A DNA stretch of 64,000 bases, from contig CALUVG010000006.1 in the NCBI GenBank assembly GCA_944324165.1, positions 24,662 to 88,661 of the forward strand, read 5' to 3'. A model generated the notes under the pieces. That model saw nothing but the letters and a program-made list of their open reading frames with translations, did no database searches and was not told the origin of the DNA. Positions 24,792 through 32,926 of the stretch are shown piece by piece. Made by a program: the position numbers and the translations under genes. Source of the DNA: Candidatus Gastranaerophilales bacterium. GTDB taxonomy: Bacteria; Cyanobacteriota; Vampirovibrionia; Gastranaerophilales; Gastranaerophilaceae. Every line of letters begins with the position of its first letter. Positions within the stretch are counted from its first letter, which is position 1.

Positions 24792-25922
24792 TTACTTCTT
24801 TCTGTATACAAAATCGGCAGTCTTCAATGCCAAACTGCGGTATGCTTTTGCGACATTTGACTCATTATTTATCTCAGAAACCGGTACGCCTTTATTGATT
24901 GCTGACATCATTGTAAAATAATTATTTGGTATCTTTTCAAAAACGCTCTGCGCAAGCAATTTTTCAATATCTTCAAGACCAATTTCATCGTTTTCCATAT
25001 AACGGTTAACTACCACCTGAATTGCATCCCTATCGCTGACTTCAGAATTAAAAAGCTCAATACAACGCTGTGTATTTCTGAGTGCAGGTAAATTAGCAAC
25101 TGTAACAAGCAATATGATATCTGAATTTTTTATAGCGACCATCGTTTTATTATCAAATCCTGCTGATGTATCAATTACAACGTATGAAAAAGCCCCTTTT
25201 AATGATGATATTAATGACTCGATCTGTTTTGAAGAAATATTGTCAGCTCCTTTGAAAAAAGGCGGATCTGCAAGTATATGCAGACTTGTATTTTTATATT
25301 TTTCAAGAGTGTTTAGTAAAAATTCTTTATTAATTTTATCAGGATTATTAACCATATAAGTCAAATCAAAAGATGGTTTCAAATCCCAAAAAGTTGTAAC
25401 ATCACCCAGTTGAAAGTTCAAATCAACAAGTGCAACATCTTCTTTGGATATCTTTGCCAGTTCAAGCGCAAGATTTGATGCTATAGAAGTCTTTCCTATG
25501 CCGCCTTTATTGGAAAATATTGTTATAATCCGGCATTTTGACTTTTCCTTATGATTATTCAGCAGATCATCACTGACCCTATCAAGTAAAGACATAACTT
25601 CATCTTTTATAAATGGAACAGACAAAAGTCCGGAAGCCCCTGCACGCATAGCCTTAATCATTTCTCCGGTAGATGGAGACTGAGTAAAAGCTATTATTCG
25701 TAAATCTTGATATTTGTTTCTTAAAAAAGAAATAAAGTGATAATCCTGCTCCATATAATCCATATCTACAAACAGGAGAGCTTTGGATAACTCATTAACA
25801 GCATCATAAATTTTATCAGAATCAAAAGATTCAGCAAGGAGCCTGAACTCTTTATGTTCTTCCAGATACATCTTCAAAATACGCTGTTCTGAATTGGACA
25901 AAATTATTGTTGAAATCACCAT
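24792..25922 (-). CDS. TadZ/CpaE-like protein: receiver-like domain plus ParA-type ATPase
   Basis: 376 residues. Residues 1-118 look like a response-regulator receiver fold without the full phosphorylation set (ALLFVDMDYMEQDYHF, IIAFTQSPSTGEMIKAMRAGASGLLSVPF). Residues 128-376 are a ParA/MinD-type ATPase with deviant Walker A FSNKGGIGKTSIASNLA (P-loop about 139-146), Walker A' DVALVDLNFQLGDVTTFWDL and SYVVIDTSAGFD. This two-domain plan is that of CpaE/TadZ, which place type IVc pilus machinery at the cell pole. The next gene is a degenerate CpaF homologue, the usual partner, but no other tad gene is seen. ATG preceded by AGGTGGT. Confidence 0.85.
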   Translation of the reverse strand: MVISTIILSNSEQRILKMYLEEHKEFRLLAESFDSDKIYDAVNELSKALLFVDMDYMEQDYHFISFLRNKYQDLRIIAFTQSPSTGEMIKAMRAGASGLLSVPFIKDEVMSLLDRVSDDLLNNHKEKSKCRIITIFSNKGGIGKTSIASNLALELAKISKEDVALVDLNFQLGDVTTFWDLKPSFDLTYMVNNPDKINKEFLLNTLEKYKNTSLHILADPPFFKGADNISSKQIESLISSLKGAFSYVVIDTSAGFDNKTMVAIKNSDIILLVTVANLPALRNTQRCIELFNSEVSDRDAIQVVVNRYMENDEIGLEDIEKLLAQSVFEKIPNNYFTMMSAINKGVPVSEINNESNVAKAYRSLALKTADFVYRKK

Positions 25923-25927
25923 ACCAC

Positions 25928-26125
25928 CTATAACATATTCTTTAAAAAGAAACTCTGTACAAATGCGATTTTGTTACCTGCTTGGTCTCGCAGGTGGGTG
26001 AACGCCTTGGAAAATCCGTTTCCCGCTGGCGATTTTTCAATCGGCGGGTATACTTCAATACCGTAAGAGTCAATTCTCCCTTTTATAATAAATGTAGGAA
26101 CAAAATTAACATCCATACAGAGCAC
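25928..26125 (-). CDS. Doubtful small ORF over a G+C-rich structured segment
   Basis: Reading frame of 65 codons from a GTG (62 from the ATG at 26116), ending 5 bases before the TadZ-like start. The predicted peptide (DVNFVPTFIIKGRIDSYGIE, later AFTHLRDQAGNK) has no recognised family and there is no convincing ribosome site. The DNA is visibly richer in G+C than its surroundings and folds into two hairpins, so it may be a structured RNA element or repeat rather than a gene. Reported because it fills the space upstream of the TadZ-like gene. Confidence 0.35.
   Translation of the reverse strand: MLCMDVNFVPTFIIKGRIDSYGIEVYPPIEKSPAGNGFSKAFTHLRDQAGNKIAFVQSFFLKNML
25976..26048. repeat. Two G+C-rich hairpins (possible repeat or RNA element)
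   Basis: Hairpin 1: ACCTGC/GCAGGT (25976-25981, 25990-25995). Hairpin 2: CCCGC/GCGGG (26022-26026, 26044-26048) enclosing CGATT/AATCG (26030-26034, 26039-26043). No T tract follows on either strand, so these are not ordinary terminators. Confidence 0.5.
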
Positions 26126-26167
26126 TAATATAATAACATATTTTCAGCGAAAAAACAAGTTAGCCGA

Positions 26168-26647
26168 CTATCTTAAATTGTTAATATTAGATTGTGCAAG
26201 AGCAGATTCACATGCCTGTTCTGATATTACACCGTTATGCACTAATCCTTCGCAGGCTCTATCAAATGCTTTATTGACATGATGTTCAACAAGGGAACAT
26301 ATATCTTCGTAAGGCAAGTGTTGCAACAATGCCTGCATTGCAATTTCATATATAGTAAATCCAACCTTTTGTAAAATACTTTCATGATAGCGAGCCGGAA
26401 TATCAGAACGAAGTAAATCAATATATTTGTGGAAAGTCCATTCTGAAAGTATTTGTGTCATTACCTGAGCATCAATAGGTGACTTAATATTTTTATCCTT
26501 TGAAAGTGCTTCACCGGTAATCAAAGTAAATTTGTAAACCGTATCGAGAAAAATTGTCTTATGATTTTCTTCAATGTCTACCGGCAAATTTTTAGCTGCT
26601 TCATTTCTAAAATCAATTGCAAGTTTTTTGTAATCAAATTTTTTCAT
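26168..26647 (-). CDS. Unknown helical soluble protein
   Basis: 159 residues, all-helical in appearance, no signal peptide or membrane segment. Begins MKKFDYKKLAIDFRNEAAKN, has a central WTFHKYIDLLRSDIP segment and a helical C-terminus with three Cys (CSLVEHHVNKAFDRACEGL ... SEQACESAL). No family recognised. AAGGGGTAAAGC precedes the ATG. Lies in a row of minus-strand genes between the 708-residue membrane protein and the TadZ-like gene, 53 bases after the former, so it may be co-transcribed with it. Confidence 0.7.
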   Translation of the reverse strand: MKKFDYKKLAIDFRNEAAKNLPVDIEENHKTIFLDTVYKFTLITGEALSKDKNIKSPIDAQVMTQILSEWTFHKYIDLLRSDIPARYHESILQKVGFTIYEIAMQALLQHLPYEDICSLVEHHVNKAFDRACEGLVHNGVISEQACESALAQSNINNLR

Positions 26648-26700
26648 GCTTTACCCCTTTATGAGGTGATTATAGCATATTTATTTGAGCGGGGCAAGTA

Positions 26701-28827
26701 TTAGCCCATTGCAAGCGTATCTCTTGCCAGCTTTTCTGCCAAATCCGCATTTTTCAAGGCAGCATCTGCTTTATCTGTATTTGGCTGTGCAAGTGCTACA
26801 GGAGCTGATGAAGGCACATAAGTTCTTACCGGTTCAGATGACACATTTGCAGGCTGTGGCTGTGATTGTTGTGGTTGTTGAGGCTGAATTCCATGCTGAG
26901 CCGTTTGCGGCTGTGCAGTATTAACTGTTGGCTGCTGATATTGCGGAATTACGGGCTGAGGTGCATACTGAGGCTGAGCCTCATATAAGGCTTGTTGAGC
27001 CTGTCTATCCAGATATTCATTTATTAGATTAGTCGGACTTGTGTGAGTAACTGGCTGTCCGGTCTGTTGATTTTGTCTTTGAGTTTCTAATTGTGCCAGC
27101 AGATCTTTCATTTCTTCTTGCTGTTTTTGTTCCGGCGTCAATTCATCTTCATTATCCAATACAGAATGTGTCGGACGACCAAATATGGCATGGGCAATTT
27201 TTGTCGCAGCAGTTGCAAGTGGTGGCATTATAAGCCCCATTACAAGGAGTATTCTCATCGGATAGCCTGCTGCATTTTTCATATAATACTTAGGATTTAC
27301 AAAGAAGTCTTTTAATTTTCCAAGTATACCCGGTTTAATAGCTTTTTTATGATAACCTCTTGTTGTTTCCAAACCGACAGTGGCTATTTCAGCAAGTTTA
27401 CCGAAGAATTTAGAAAATATATTCTTACGTCCGCCTCTGAGCATTCCTTTAATTCTTTCTAACTCATTTATATAGTCGCCTTTTTTCGTTAACTGACCGG
27501 TTGCAACTTTGTGATTGAACTGTTTTACTTCTGCACGATAATTTGCCAGATCAGATTTTGACATGCCGGCATACTGAAGACCACCTAATTTATGCAAAAT
27601 CTGAATACCAAATGGAGCGCACAAGAAGTATGCAAAGTCATTGGTAAATCTTTCTGTAAATGTTTTAAATTTTTCGCCTTTTGGGGCTTTAAAAGTATTA
27701 ACCAGCATATCACCAAAGATAACCGCCTGCATTAATACAGCTAATTTACCTCCTGCAAACCTGTTTGTTGTACCTTCGAGAAACAGTCCGAAAGCTTTAG
27801 GCAGTGCGCGTCCGAGTTTTGTTGCATGTTTAGGATTTTTTGCCCCTAATGTCACCAGATATTTATTATAAAGTTCAGTTAATCCTACCTTACGCCCCAG
27901 GAAATGATTTTTTATACCGCCTAATAAACCGTCGCCTCTCATACGGCTGATGAACATATGTCCATTATTTTTAGAGGCTTTCTCAAGTGCCTTCAAAACT
28001 TTGTCGGCATTGCCAAGAAAATCTTTAGAAACAGCTTTATATTCAGCCGGTGTAAAGCCCAGTTTTGATATTTTAGCATTTTTTATCAGTATATCAACAC
28101 GTTTAGGACTCAATACTTTTCCATTTTGTATATATCGGTTAATATCAGCCTGAGGAATACCAAGCAACTTCATTTCTGCTTCTTTTAAAACAGCATAAGA
28201 ATTTGCCCCCGGAGCCTTCATCGCTTTTTTAAGATTTTTGATAAATTGCTTATCTGCCCCGTATTGTTCTAATTCAAACGGTGTTTTAGCCGGCTTAATA
28301 AACGAATTGAATATTTGTTCAGTATCCTGAGATAAAAAGCCTAAGAGTCCTTTATATTGAGATATAACCATTTTATTTGTCGGCTCTGACGGTGTATTTT
28401 TTATTGCACGCAGCATTGCACTGTTTGCAACAATTTTATCATTTATAAATTTTCCTGTAGATTTATAAGCCTTACCAACCCATTGACCGAAACTTGATTT
28501 TGCAAGTTTGCTATTTGAAACCTTTTCGGTAAGCCAATCCCCGAAACGTCCGAGTTTGCCAAAGGCTGTTTTTTCATACTCTTTATTAGTTCTTTTATTA
28601 AACACATCCATTCCGCGGGATAACCCATACCATGTTGCCAGTGTTGCCGCCGGCAAAAGAGCACTGTTTTCTTCACTCTGTTTTACACGGTTAGACAAAT
28701 AACTGTTATCTACTCCCTTCTTTATGGCTTCAGCTCCCTGACCTGCTTCCATAGGCACGCCATTTGTCGACATAGTTTGCATGCCACATGGTATTTGATT
28801 ATTCATCTGTATTTCATTATCGAGCAT
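26701..28827 (-). CDS. Large unknown protein with membrane hairpins and Gln/Pro-rich tail
   Basis: 708 residues, family not recognised. Order: polar Asn/Gln/Met-rich N-terminus; one hydrophobic segment (LLPAATLATWYGLSRG); a long basic helical region (about 85-340); moderately hydrophobic segments at about 345-410 (LAVLMQAVIFGDMLVNTF, DFAYFLCAPFGIQI); a strong membrane segment at about 535-560 (MRILLVMGLIMPPLATAATKIA); then a low-complexity tail of about 120 residues rich in Gln, Pro, Ala and Tyr. The tail suggests a flexible extension through or outside the membrane. A TATAAT (28859-28854) lies 27 bases upstream of the ATG, together with a TTTTCCGGAAAA palindrome. The start ATG has GGGGAAAA 10-12 bases upstream. 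Unlike most repeats of this kind, no signal peptide is present. Confidence 0.7.
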   Translation of the reverse strand: MLDNEIQMNNQIPCGMQTMSTNGVPMEAGQGAEAIKKGVDNSYLSNRVKQSEENSALLPAATLATWYGLSRGMDVFNKRTNKEYEKTAFGKLGRFGDWLTEKVSNSKLAKSSFGQWVGKAYKSTGKFINDKIVANSAMLRAIKNTPSEPTNKMVISQYKGLLGFLSQDTEQIFNSFIKPAKTPFELEQYGADKQFIKNLKKAMKAPGANSYAVLKEAEMKLLGIPQADINRYIQNGKVLSPKRVDILIKNAKISKLGFTPAEYKAVSKDFLGNADKVLKALEKASKNNGHMFISRMRGDGLLGGIKNHFLGRKVGLTELYNKYLVTLGAKNPKHATKLGRALPKAFGLFLEGTTNRFAGGKLAVLMQAVIFGDMLVNTFKAPKGEKFKTFTERFTNDFAYFLCAPFGIQILHKLGGLQYAGMSKSDLANYRAEVKQFNHKVATGQLTKKGDYINELERIKGMLRGGRKNIFSKFFGKLAEIATVGLETTRGYHKKAIKPGILGKLKDFFVNPKYYMKNAAGYPMRILLVMGLIMPPLATAATKIAHAIFGRPTHSVLDNEDELTPEQKQQEEMKDLLAQLETQRQNQQTGQPVTHTSPTNLINEYLDRQAQQALYEAQPQYAPQPVIPQYQQPTVNTAQPQTAQHGIQPQQPQQSQPQPANVSSEPVRTYVPSSAPVALAQPNTDKADAALKNADLAEKLARDTLAMG

Positions 28828-28853
28828 AAATCTACTATTTTCCCCTATACATT

Positions 28854-28878
28854 ATTATAAAAACAATTTTCCGGAAAA
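28854..28878 (-). promoter_or_regulatory. -10 box and TTTTCCGGAAAA palindrome upstream of the 708-residue gene
   Basis: TATAAT on the minus strand at 28859-28854; a 12-base perfect palindrome TTTTCCGGAAAA (28867-28878) falls where the -35 box would be and could be an operator. Confidence 0.4.
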
Positions 28879-28957
28879 AATTGCGCATAATCTCGTTTTT
28901 ATCCATATATGTAACGAAATGTAACAAGTTAGGTGTTTTGTGAAATTCGCACTTGAA

Positions 28958-28976
28958 TATATACTTTATATATACA
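28958..28976 (-). repeat. Copy 2 of the 19-base repeated motif
   Basis: The minus strand reads TGTATATATAAAGTATATA, identical to 8815-8833. It lies 31 bases before the start codon of a small plus-strand gene. Confidence 0.7.
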
Positions 28977-29007
28977 TAAGAAACAAACACGAGAAGAGAG
29001 GCTTGAT

Positions 29008-29178
29008 ATGGCAGTTAAAGATTTGAAGAAAATTGATGATAAATTGAAAGATCTTTATAGTAATCAAATCACAACAGCAGCCCCACCGGCACAGGCATAT
29101 GAAGACAGGTCTGAAGTATTATTTGCACAGATGAACTTCATAGCAATGGCAAACCGGCAAGCCCTGCATCTGATATAA
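29008..29178 (+). CDS. Small unknown protein, 56 residues
   Basis: ATG at 29008 preceded by GAGAGAGG-type ribosome site (AAGAGAGG, 6 bases away). The product starts MAVKDLKKIDDKLKDLYSNQ, continues through a Pro/Ala linker and ends QMNFIAMANRQALHLI: two helices, no membrane segment. A strong terminator follows at 29229. With its 19-base upstream motif shared with the region before the small gene at 9010, it forms a compact transcription unit between two minus-strand genes. No family recognised. Confidence 0.65.
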   Translation: MAVKDLKKIDDKLKDLYSNQITTAAPPAQAYEDRSEVLFAQMNFIAMANRQALHLI

Positions 29179-29228
29179 AATTTTATTTTTCATAAACTCC
29201 AATTAATTTTTCCCCTACAAATTTTGTA

Positions 29229-29262
29229 CCTGATTTCCCCACCGAAATCAGGTTTTTCTTTT
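29229..29262 (+). terminator. Intrinsic terminator after the small gene at 29008
   Basis: 9-bp perfect stem CCTGATTTC/GAAATCAGG (29229-29237, 29244-29252), 6-base loop, then TTTTTCTTTT. Confidence 0.85.
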
Positions 29263-29277
29263 CGGACAAAGTCCGGA

Positions 29278-30645
29278 TTACAACTGTTTCATAATAAGAG
29301 CATAAATATCATTAAACACAACAATTACCATAAGAGCTATCAGAAACAAAAATCCTGCAGTACCTATTTTATTAACAGTTTCTTCATCCAGAGGATGTCC
29401 TTTTATCTTTTCAATAATCAGAAATAAGACATGTCCGCCATCAAGTGCCGGTATCGGTAAAAAGTTAACAATAGCCAAATCAAGTGATATTATGGCAGTT
29501 AATAACAGACCGTAAAATATTCCGCTATTATTGATAATATCACCGCCGACTTTAGTTATCGCAACAATACCATGCAAATCTTTTAGAGGTATTTTGCCTG
29601 ATAGAATTTGCCATAATCCGTATAATAGCATATATGTTTGTTCATATAAATATTTACAGCTTGCTATCACAGCATCCTTAGGTGATTTTGTAGGCACAAC
29701 AACTTCACGTATTTCAAGTTCCACACCTATTACACCATCTTTGTCTGGATAAATAGGATTAAGAGTAACTTCATTATTATCACGCAACACTTTTATGTTT
29801 ACAGGTCGCAGCCCGTCTGAATAAGCATATGCAATATCTGCAAGCGTTACATTGCCGTCAGATGTATATATGCGTTTACCTATAAGTTCAGGACTGATTT
29901 TTTTCTGTATATCAGAAAGCTCTGTTTGATTGTCAACATATTTTTCAAGTCCGCCTGTCATCTTTTCGGTTAGAAAAATAGGACTTTCATTAACTTTTTC
30001 AGGTAAGCGCACTACAGTTCCCTGTGGGATTATTTCATCACGCTTAAAAGCAACATTTAATTTTGATAACGCTTCAAGAGTTTTTTCAGCAAGAACTTTA
30101 TCTACTTTACCATCATAGGCTTTGCTGTTTCTTGCAAACATTGTTAAGGTTGCAGCATTATCTGCTTTTGTTCCGTTTACAGATAAAATTTTATCGCCCT
30201 TTTCAAGTCCTGACTGCCAGACGGACTGATTTTTCTCTGCAACGATATTTTTAACAAAAATATCGTATTTACCCGAAGGCATATGCCCCCACAAGAATGC
30301 CGTTAACAAAACAAGAACAAAGGCACAAACTACATTTGCAAAAACGCCTGCAGATACAACAATCAAGCGTTGATATATAGGGCGGTTTAAAAATCTGTCA
30401 GGAGAGTCTTCAGGCAAAGGATTTTCTTTGTCATCGTCAGGAAAAGCAACATAACCGCCTAACAAAAAGGCATGAACAAGAATTTTTGTATCACCGCACT
30501 GCTTTTCCCATAGAGTCGGTCCTATCGGAAGTCCAAAACCGAATTTATCAACTTTCATACCAAACATTCTTGCTGCAAGGTAATGCCCTGCCTCATGGAC
30601 TAAAATCAGTATACTTAGCAATATAAGCATTATAATTATTGACAT
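29278..30645 (-). CDS. rseP: Site-2 membrane zinc metalloprotease, RseP family
   Basis: 455 residues. RseP cleaves membrane-embedded substrates such as anti-sigma factors and signal-peptide remnants. Zinc motif HEAGH at residues 17-21 in the first membrane segment; third ligand in NFLPIPALDGGH near residue 400; FGFGLPIGP and the GGYVAFPDDD segment are typical. A PDZ-like region with SGLEKGDKILSVNG (about 145-158) follows the second membrane segment; a second, less clear PDZ-like region with an insertion lies around 240-320. Four membrane segments overall. TTAGGGAG precedes the ATG. No obvious sigma/anti-sigma pair in the window, so the substrate is unknown. Confidence 0.93.
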   Translation of the reverse strand: MSIIIMLILLSILILVHEAGHYLAARMFGMKVDKFGFGLPIGPTLWEKQCGDTKILVHAFLLGGYVAFPDDDKENPLPEDSPDRFLNRPIYQRLIVVSAGVFANVVCAFVLVLLTAFLWGHMPSGKYDIFVKNIVAEKNQSVWQSGLEKGDKILSVNGTKADNAATLTMFARNSKAYDGKVDKVLAEKTLEALSKLNVAFKRDEIIPQGTVVRLPEKVNESPIFLTEKMTGGLEKYVDNQTELSDIQKKISPELIGKRIYTSDGNVTLADIAYAYSDGLRPVNIKVLRDNNEVTLNPIYPDKDGVIGVELEIREVVVPTKSPKDAVIASCKYLYEQTYMLLYGLWQILSGKIPLKDLHGIVAITKVGGDIINNSGIFYGLLLTAIISLDLAIVNFLPIPALDGGHVLFLIIEKIKGHPLDEETVNKIGTAGFLFLIALMVIVVFNDIYALIMKQL

Positions 30646-30662
30646 AAACTCTCCCTAATCAA

Positions 30663-30690
30663 TTGTGTTTATATAATTAGTATAACACAA
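30663..30690. repeat. Inverted repeat upstream of rseP
   Basis: TTGTGTT(T)ATA and TATAACACAA arms (30663-30673, 30681-30690) with one extra base, 18 bases before the rseP start codon. It lacks a U tract after either arm, so an operator within the rseP promoter is more likely than a terminator for the upstream pseudopilin gene. Confidence 0.5.
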
Positions 30691-30708
30691 AAAGAGAAAT
30701 TTAATCCA

Positions 30709-31635
30709 CTATTTATCACTGCAAGACTGCTTACCTTCCCAGGATAAGTCGTCACAATGTAAATAATCCATATTACTGTTTTTTATAATCCAGGCAGTAC
30801 AGCCATAACCACTGTTAGCTGGATACACCGGATCATTATTACAGGAATTATCAAATGAATGGGAGTTCTGCTCATTATTATCACTTGCCAGATCTCCCAT
30901 AGGCGTAATTCTATCCGGATTAGCGATAAAATAAAATATATCCTTACCGGTTGAATTAGGCGGATTTTTTATACCGTTAACATCTATTGCAAAATCCGCG
31001 CACCAATCATTTTTATCCTTACAGCCTTCATAAATCCAGCCGCCCAATAATGTCATGCCGTCATTCAATGTAAAAAACGAGTAGTTCGATAAATCAAGAT
31101 TTCTTGCATCACCTTGCAAATCATATAATTTATCCGGCTTATAGCAGTTGTTTTGGGATGACAAACACTTTTCCGTTATATTTAAGTGTTTTCCCAATAG
31201 CTCCCAGAATAATTGTGTATTTTTGGCTGAATCACCTATCCACACATTATTACCTTCATCGTCAGCTTCAAATTCATTTCCGCCGTTAAATCCCCAGCTG
31301 TTAAATTCACCTTCAGAAGCCAGCGCCATTTTATATGCAGAATTCAGAACAGAATAAGCTTTTTTAACTCTGGTGACAGTTTCCCGCTCCTGATATTTTT
31401 GTACAAGTGACGGAATTGTCATTGCAGCAACAACACCTATAATTGCAAGTGTGATTAGGACTTCAGCGAGAGTGAAGGCGGTCTTGCGGAAAAACACTAA
31501 GGATTTACATGAGGCTGGTTCTGTAGTTTCGTGAATGGCTTTACCCTCTCCCTTTGAGAGAAGGAAATATCTATTATGTTCGTTATTTAGAATAGTCACT
31601 CTACTTACCTTACTGGCTTCTAAAAATTTTTCCAT
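30709..31635 (-). CDS. Pseudopilin with unusually long N-terminal leader
   Basis: 308 residues. The prepilin signature KTA-FTLAEVLITLAIIGVVAAM begins at residue 51-54, so the leader is about 53 residues instead of the usual 5-25. The upstream start is nevertheless well supported: AGGAG, 7 bases, ATG at 31635. The globular part is Cys- and Asn-rich (eight or more Cys, for instance CSSQNNC, CKDKNDWC, GYGCTAW, CDDLSWEGKQSC), suggesting disulfides. Like the other pseudopilin at 10825 it would be cleaved by a prepilin peptidase and inserted by its single N-terminal helix. The DNA for the leader contains CTCTCCC...GAGAG dyad sequence, suggesting a repeat element was absorbed into the gene. Confidence 0.8.
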   Translation of the reverse strand: MEKFLEASKVSRVTILNNEHNRYFLLSKGEGKAIHETTEPASCKSLVFFRKTAFTLAEVLITLAIIGVVAAMTIPSLVQKYQERETVTRVKKAYSVLNSAYKMALASEGEFNSWGFNGGNEFEADDEGNNVWIGDSAKNTQLFWELLGKHLNITEKCLSSQNNCYKPDKLYDLQGDARNLDLSNYSFFTLNDGMTLLGGWIYEGCKDKNDWCADFAIDVNGIKNPPNSTGKDIFYFIANPDRITPMGDLASDNNEQNSHSFDNSCNNDPVYPANSGYGCTAWIIKNSNMDYLHCDDLSWEGKQSCSDK

Positions 31636-31742
31636 ATTCTATCTCCTAACCATACGTATATTATATGTAACTCAAATGTAATCTACAAATAAGTTTATCG
31701 TTAGTTTATAAATTTGTCAAGGGGAAAATATATGAGGAGCTT

Positions 31743-32060
31743 ATGCAGAGAAAATTAGTATCTAGCGGCACAGGATGGAAATTATACATGCCTAAAGATG
31801 TCCTTAAACTTTTAGGGTTTAATCCGCAAGAAACATCTGTACTCCTGAGAATGGATAAAAATGTCCTTAAAATATCAAAAATAGACCCTGACAATATTAA
31901 TCAGGATCTATTAATAAAAAAGTTTAATAAAAGCGGTAATGGCTATGGAATATACATATCAAATTCAATAATTCAATTTTTGGAACTCAATCCGGAAACT
32001 GATGAAGTAAAATACACAATTGAAAATGATGTGCTAAACATTACCAAAGCTGAGTCATAA
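31743..32060 (+). CDS. Protein with two tandem AbrB/SpoVT-like swapped-hairpin repeats
   Basis: 105 residues consisting of two similar halves: residues 1-47 (RKLVSSGTGWKLYMPKDVLKLLGF then VLLRMDKNVLKISK) and 58-105 (KKFNKSGNGYGIYISNSIIQFLEL then VKYTIENDVLNITK). Each half has the AbrB-type pattern of a beta-strand, a G-W/Y-x-L/I-Y-hydrophobic-P/S turn, a helix and two closing strands. AbrB-fold DNA binders normally form dimers of such units; here two units are in one chain, so it may act as a monomeric or extended DNA binder. The second half lacks the Pro of the first. ATGAGGAGCTT precedes the ATG. Converges with speE, overlapping by 6 bases. Confidence 0.65.
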   Translation: MQRKLVSSGTGWKLYMPKDVLKLLGFNPQETSVLLRMDKNVLKISKIDPDNINQDLLIKKFNKSGNGYGIYISNSIIQFLELNPETDEVKYTIENDVLNITKAES

Positions 32061-32906
32061 CAATTCTTTCAGATAATTTGGCAGTGCAAAGCGTGCCATA
32101 TGATAATCTTTGTTATAAATTTTACAAGTTTTTGTTATTTCTTCACAACGCTTTTCATCAATGTATGAAAGCGGTTCAACTGTTTCTGAGCAATAAGCCC
32201 AAGCCCAGTATCCACCAGGATATGTCGGGATATTTGATGTATAAGTTGAACAAATTGGAAAAACTTTCTTCAATAAATTATACATTTTTTTGATTTCTTC
32301 TTTATTTACAACCGGAGATTCAGACTGCGCCGCAACAATACCGCCTTTTTTTAAGGAATTTTTCACATTAGTATAGAATTCTTCTGTAAATAATCCTTCT
32401 CCCGGTCCCATCGGGTCCGTAGAATCTATAAGAACAATATCATATTCATTCTTTTTATCTTTAATAAATTCTATTGCATCTTCTACACGAATTTCAACAC
32501 GAGGATCATCAAGCTTTCCTGCAATTGTCGGTAAGAATTCTTTGCATGCATCAATTACCATGCCGTCAATTTCACAAAGAACTACTTTTTTAACCGTATT
32601 ATGTTTTAAAACTTCCCTTACAGTACCGCCGTCACCACCGCCGATTACAAGCACAGACTCCGGACATTTATGGTTCATCATTGGAATATGAGCTATCATT
32701 TCATGATAATAAAATTCATCGCCTTCGGTTGTCATCATTAAATCATCTAGAGTTAGAACTCTGCCCAGTTTGCTGCCAGTTTCAAAGATTTCGACTTTTT
32801 GAAAGTCGGAGTGCTTTGAAAAAAGAACTTTACCGGCTTTTATTACAACCCCGAATCCATCAGGATTAATTTCATTATAAAATCCGTTTTGAATACCATT
32901 TGTCAT
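32055..32906 (-). CDS. speE: Spermidine synthase (polyamine aminopropyltransferase)
   Basis: 283 residues from the ATG at 32906, chosen because AAGGAG lies 8 bases upstream (a TTG at 32912 is in frame but too close). The enzyme moves an aminopropyl group from decarboxylated S-adenosylmethionine to putrescine. Landmarks: the N-terminal strand domain ending LTLDDLMMTTEGDEFYYHEMIAH, the nucleotide-binding loop VLVIGGGDGGTVREVLKH, VEIRVEDAIEFI, and the catalytic IDSTDPMGPGEGLFTEEFY. No speD or arginine decarboxylase in the window. A HIT protein gene lies just upstream in the same direction (20 bases), probably co-transcribed. Confidence 0.95.
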   Translation of the reverse strand: MTNGIQNGFYNEINPDGFGVVIKAGKVLFSKHSDFQKVEIFETGSKLGRVLTLDDLMMTTEGDEFYYHEMIAHIPMMNHKCPESVLVIGGGDGGTVREVLKHNTVKKVVLCEIDGMVIDACKEFLPTIAGKLDDPRVEIRVEDAIEFIKDKKNEYDIVLIDSTDPMGPGEGLFTEEFYTNVKNSLKKGGIVAAQSESPVVNKEEIKKMYNLLKKVFPICSTYTSNIPTYPGGYWAWAYCSETVEPLSYIDEKRCEEITKTCKIYNKDYHMARFALPNYLKELL

Positions 32907-32926
32907 TAGCAATTCTCCTTATATAG

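Noticed and set aside
26685..26924. Plus-strand open frame over the Gln-rich tail of the 708-residue protein
   Set aside because: Low-complexity CAG/CAA codons read in the opposite direction; no start signal and no family.
30663..30690. Terminator for the pseudopilin gene
   Set aside because: The inverted repeat is there but no U tract follows; position before rseP fits an operator or promoter element better.
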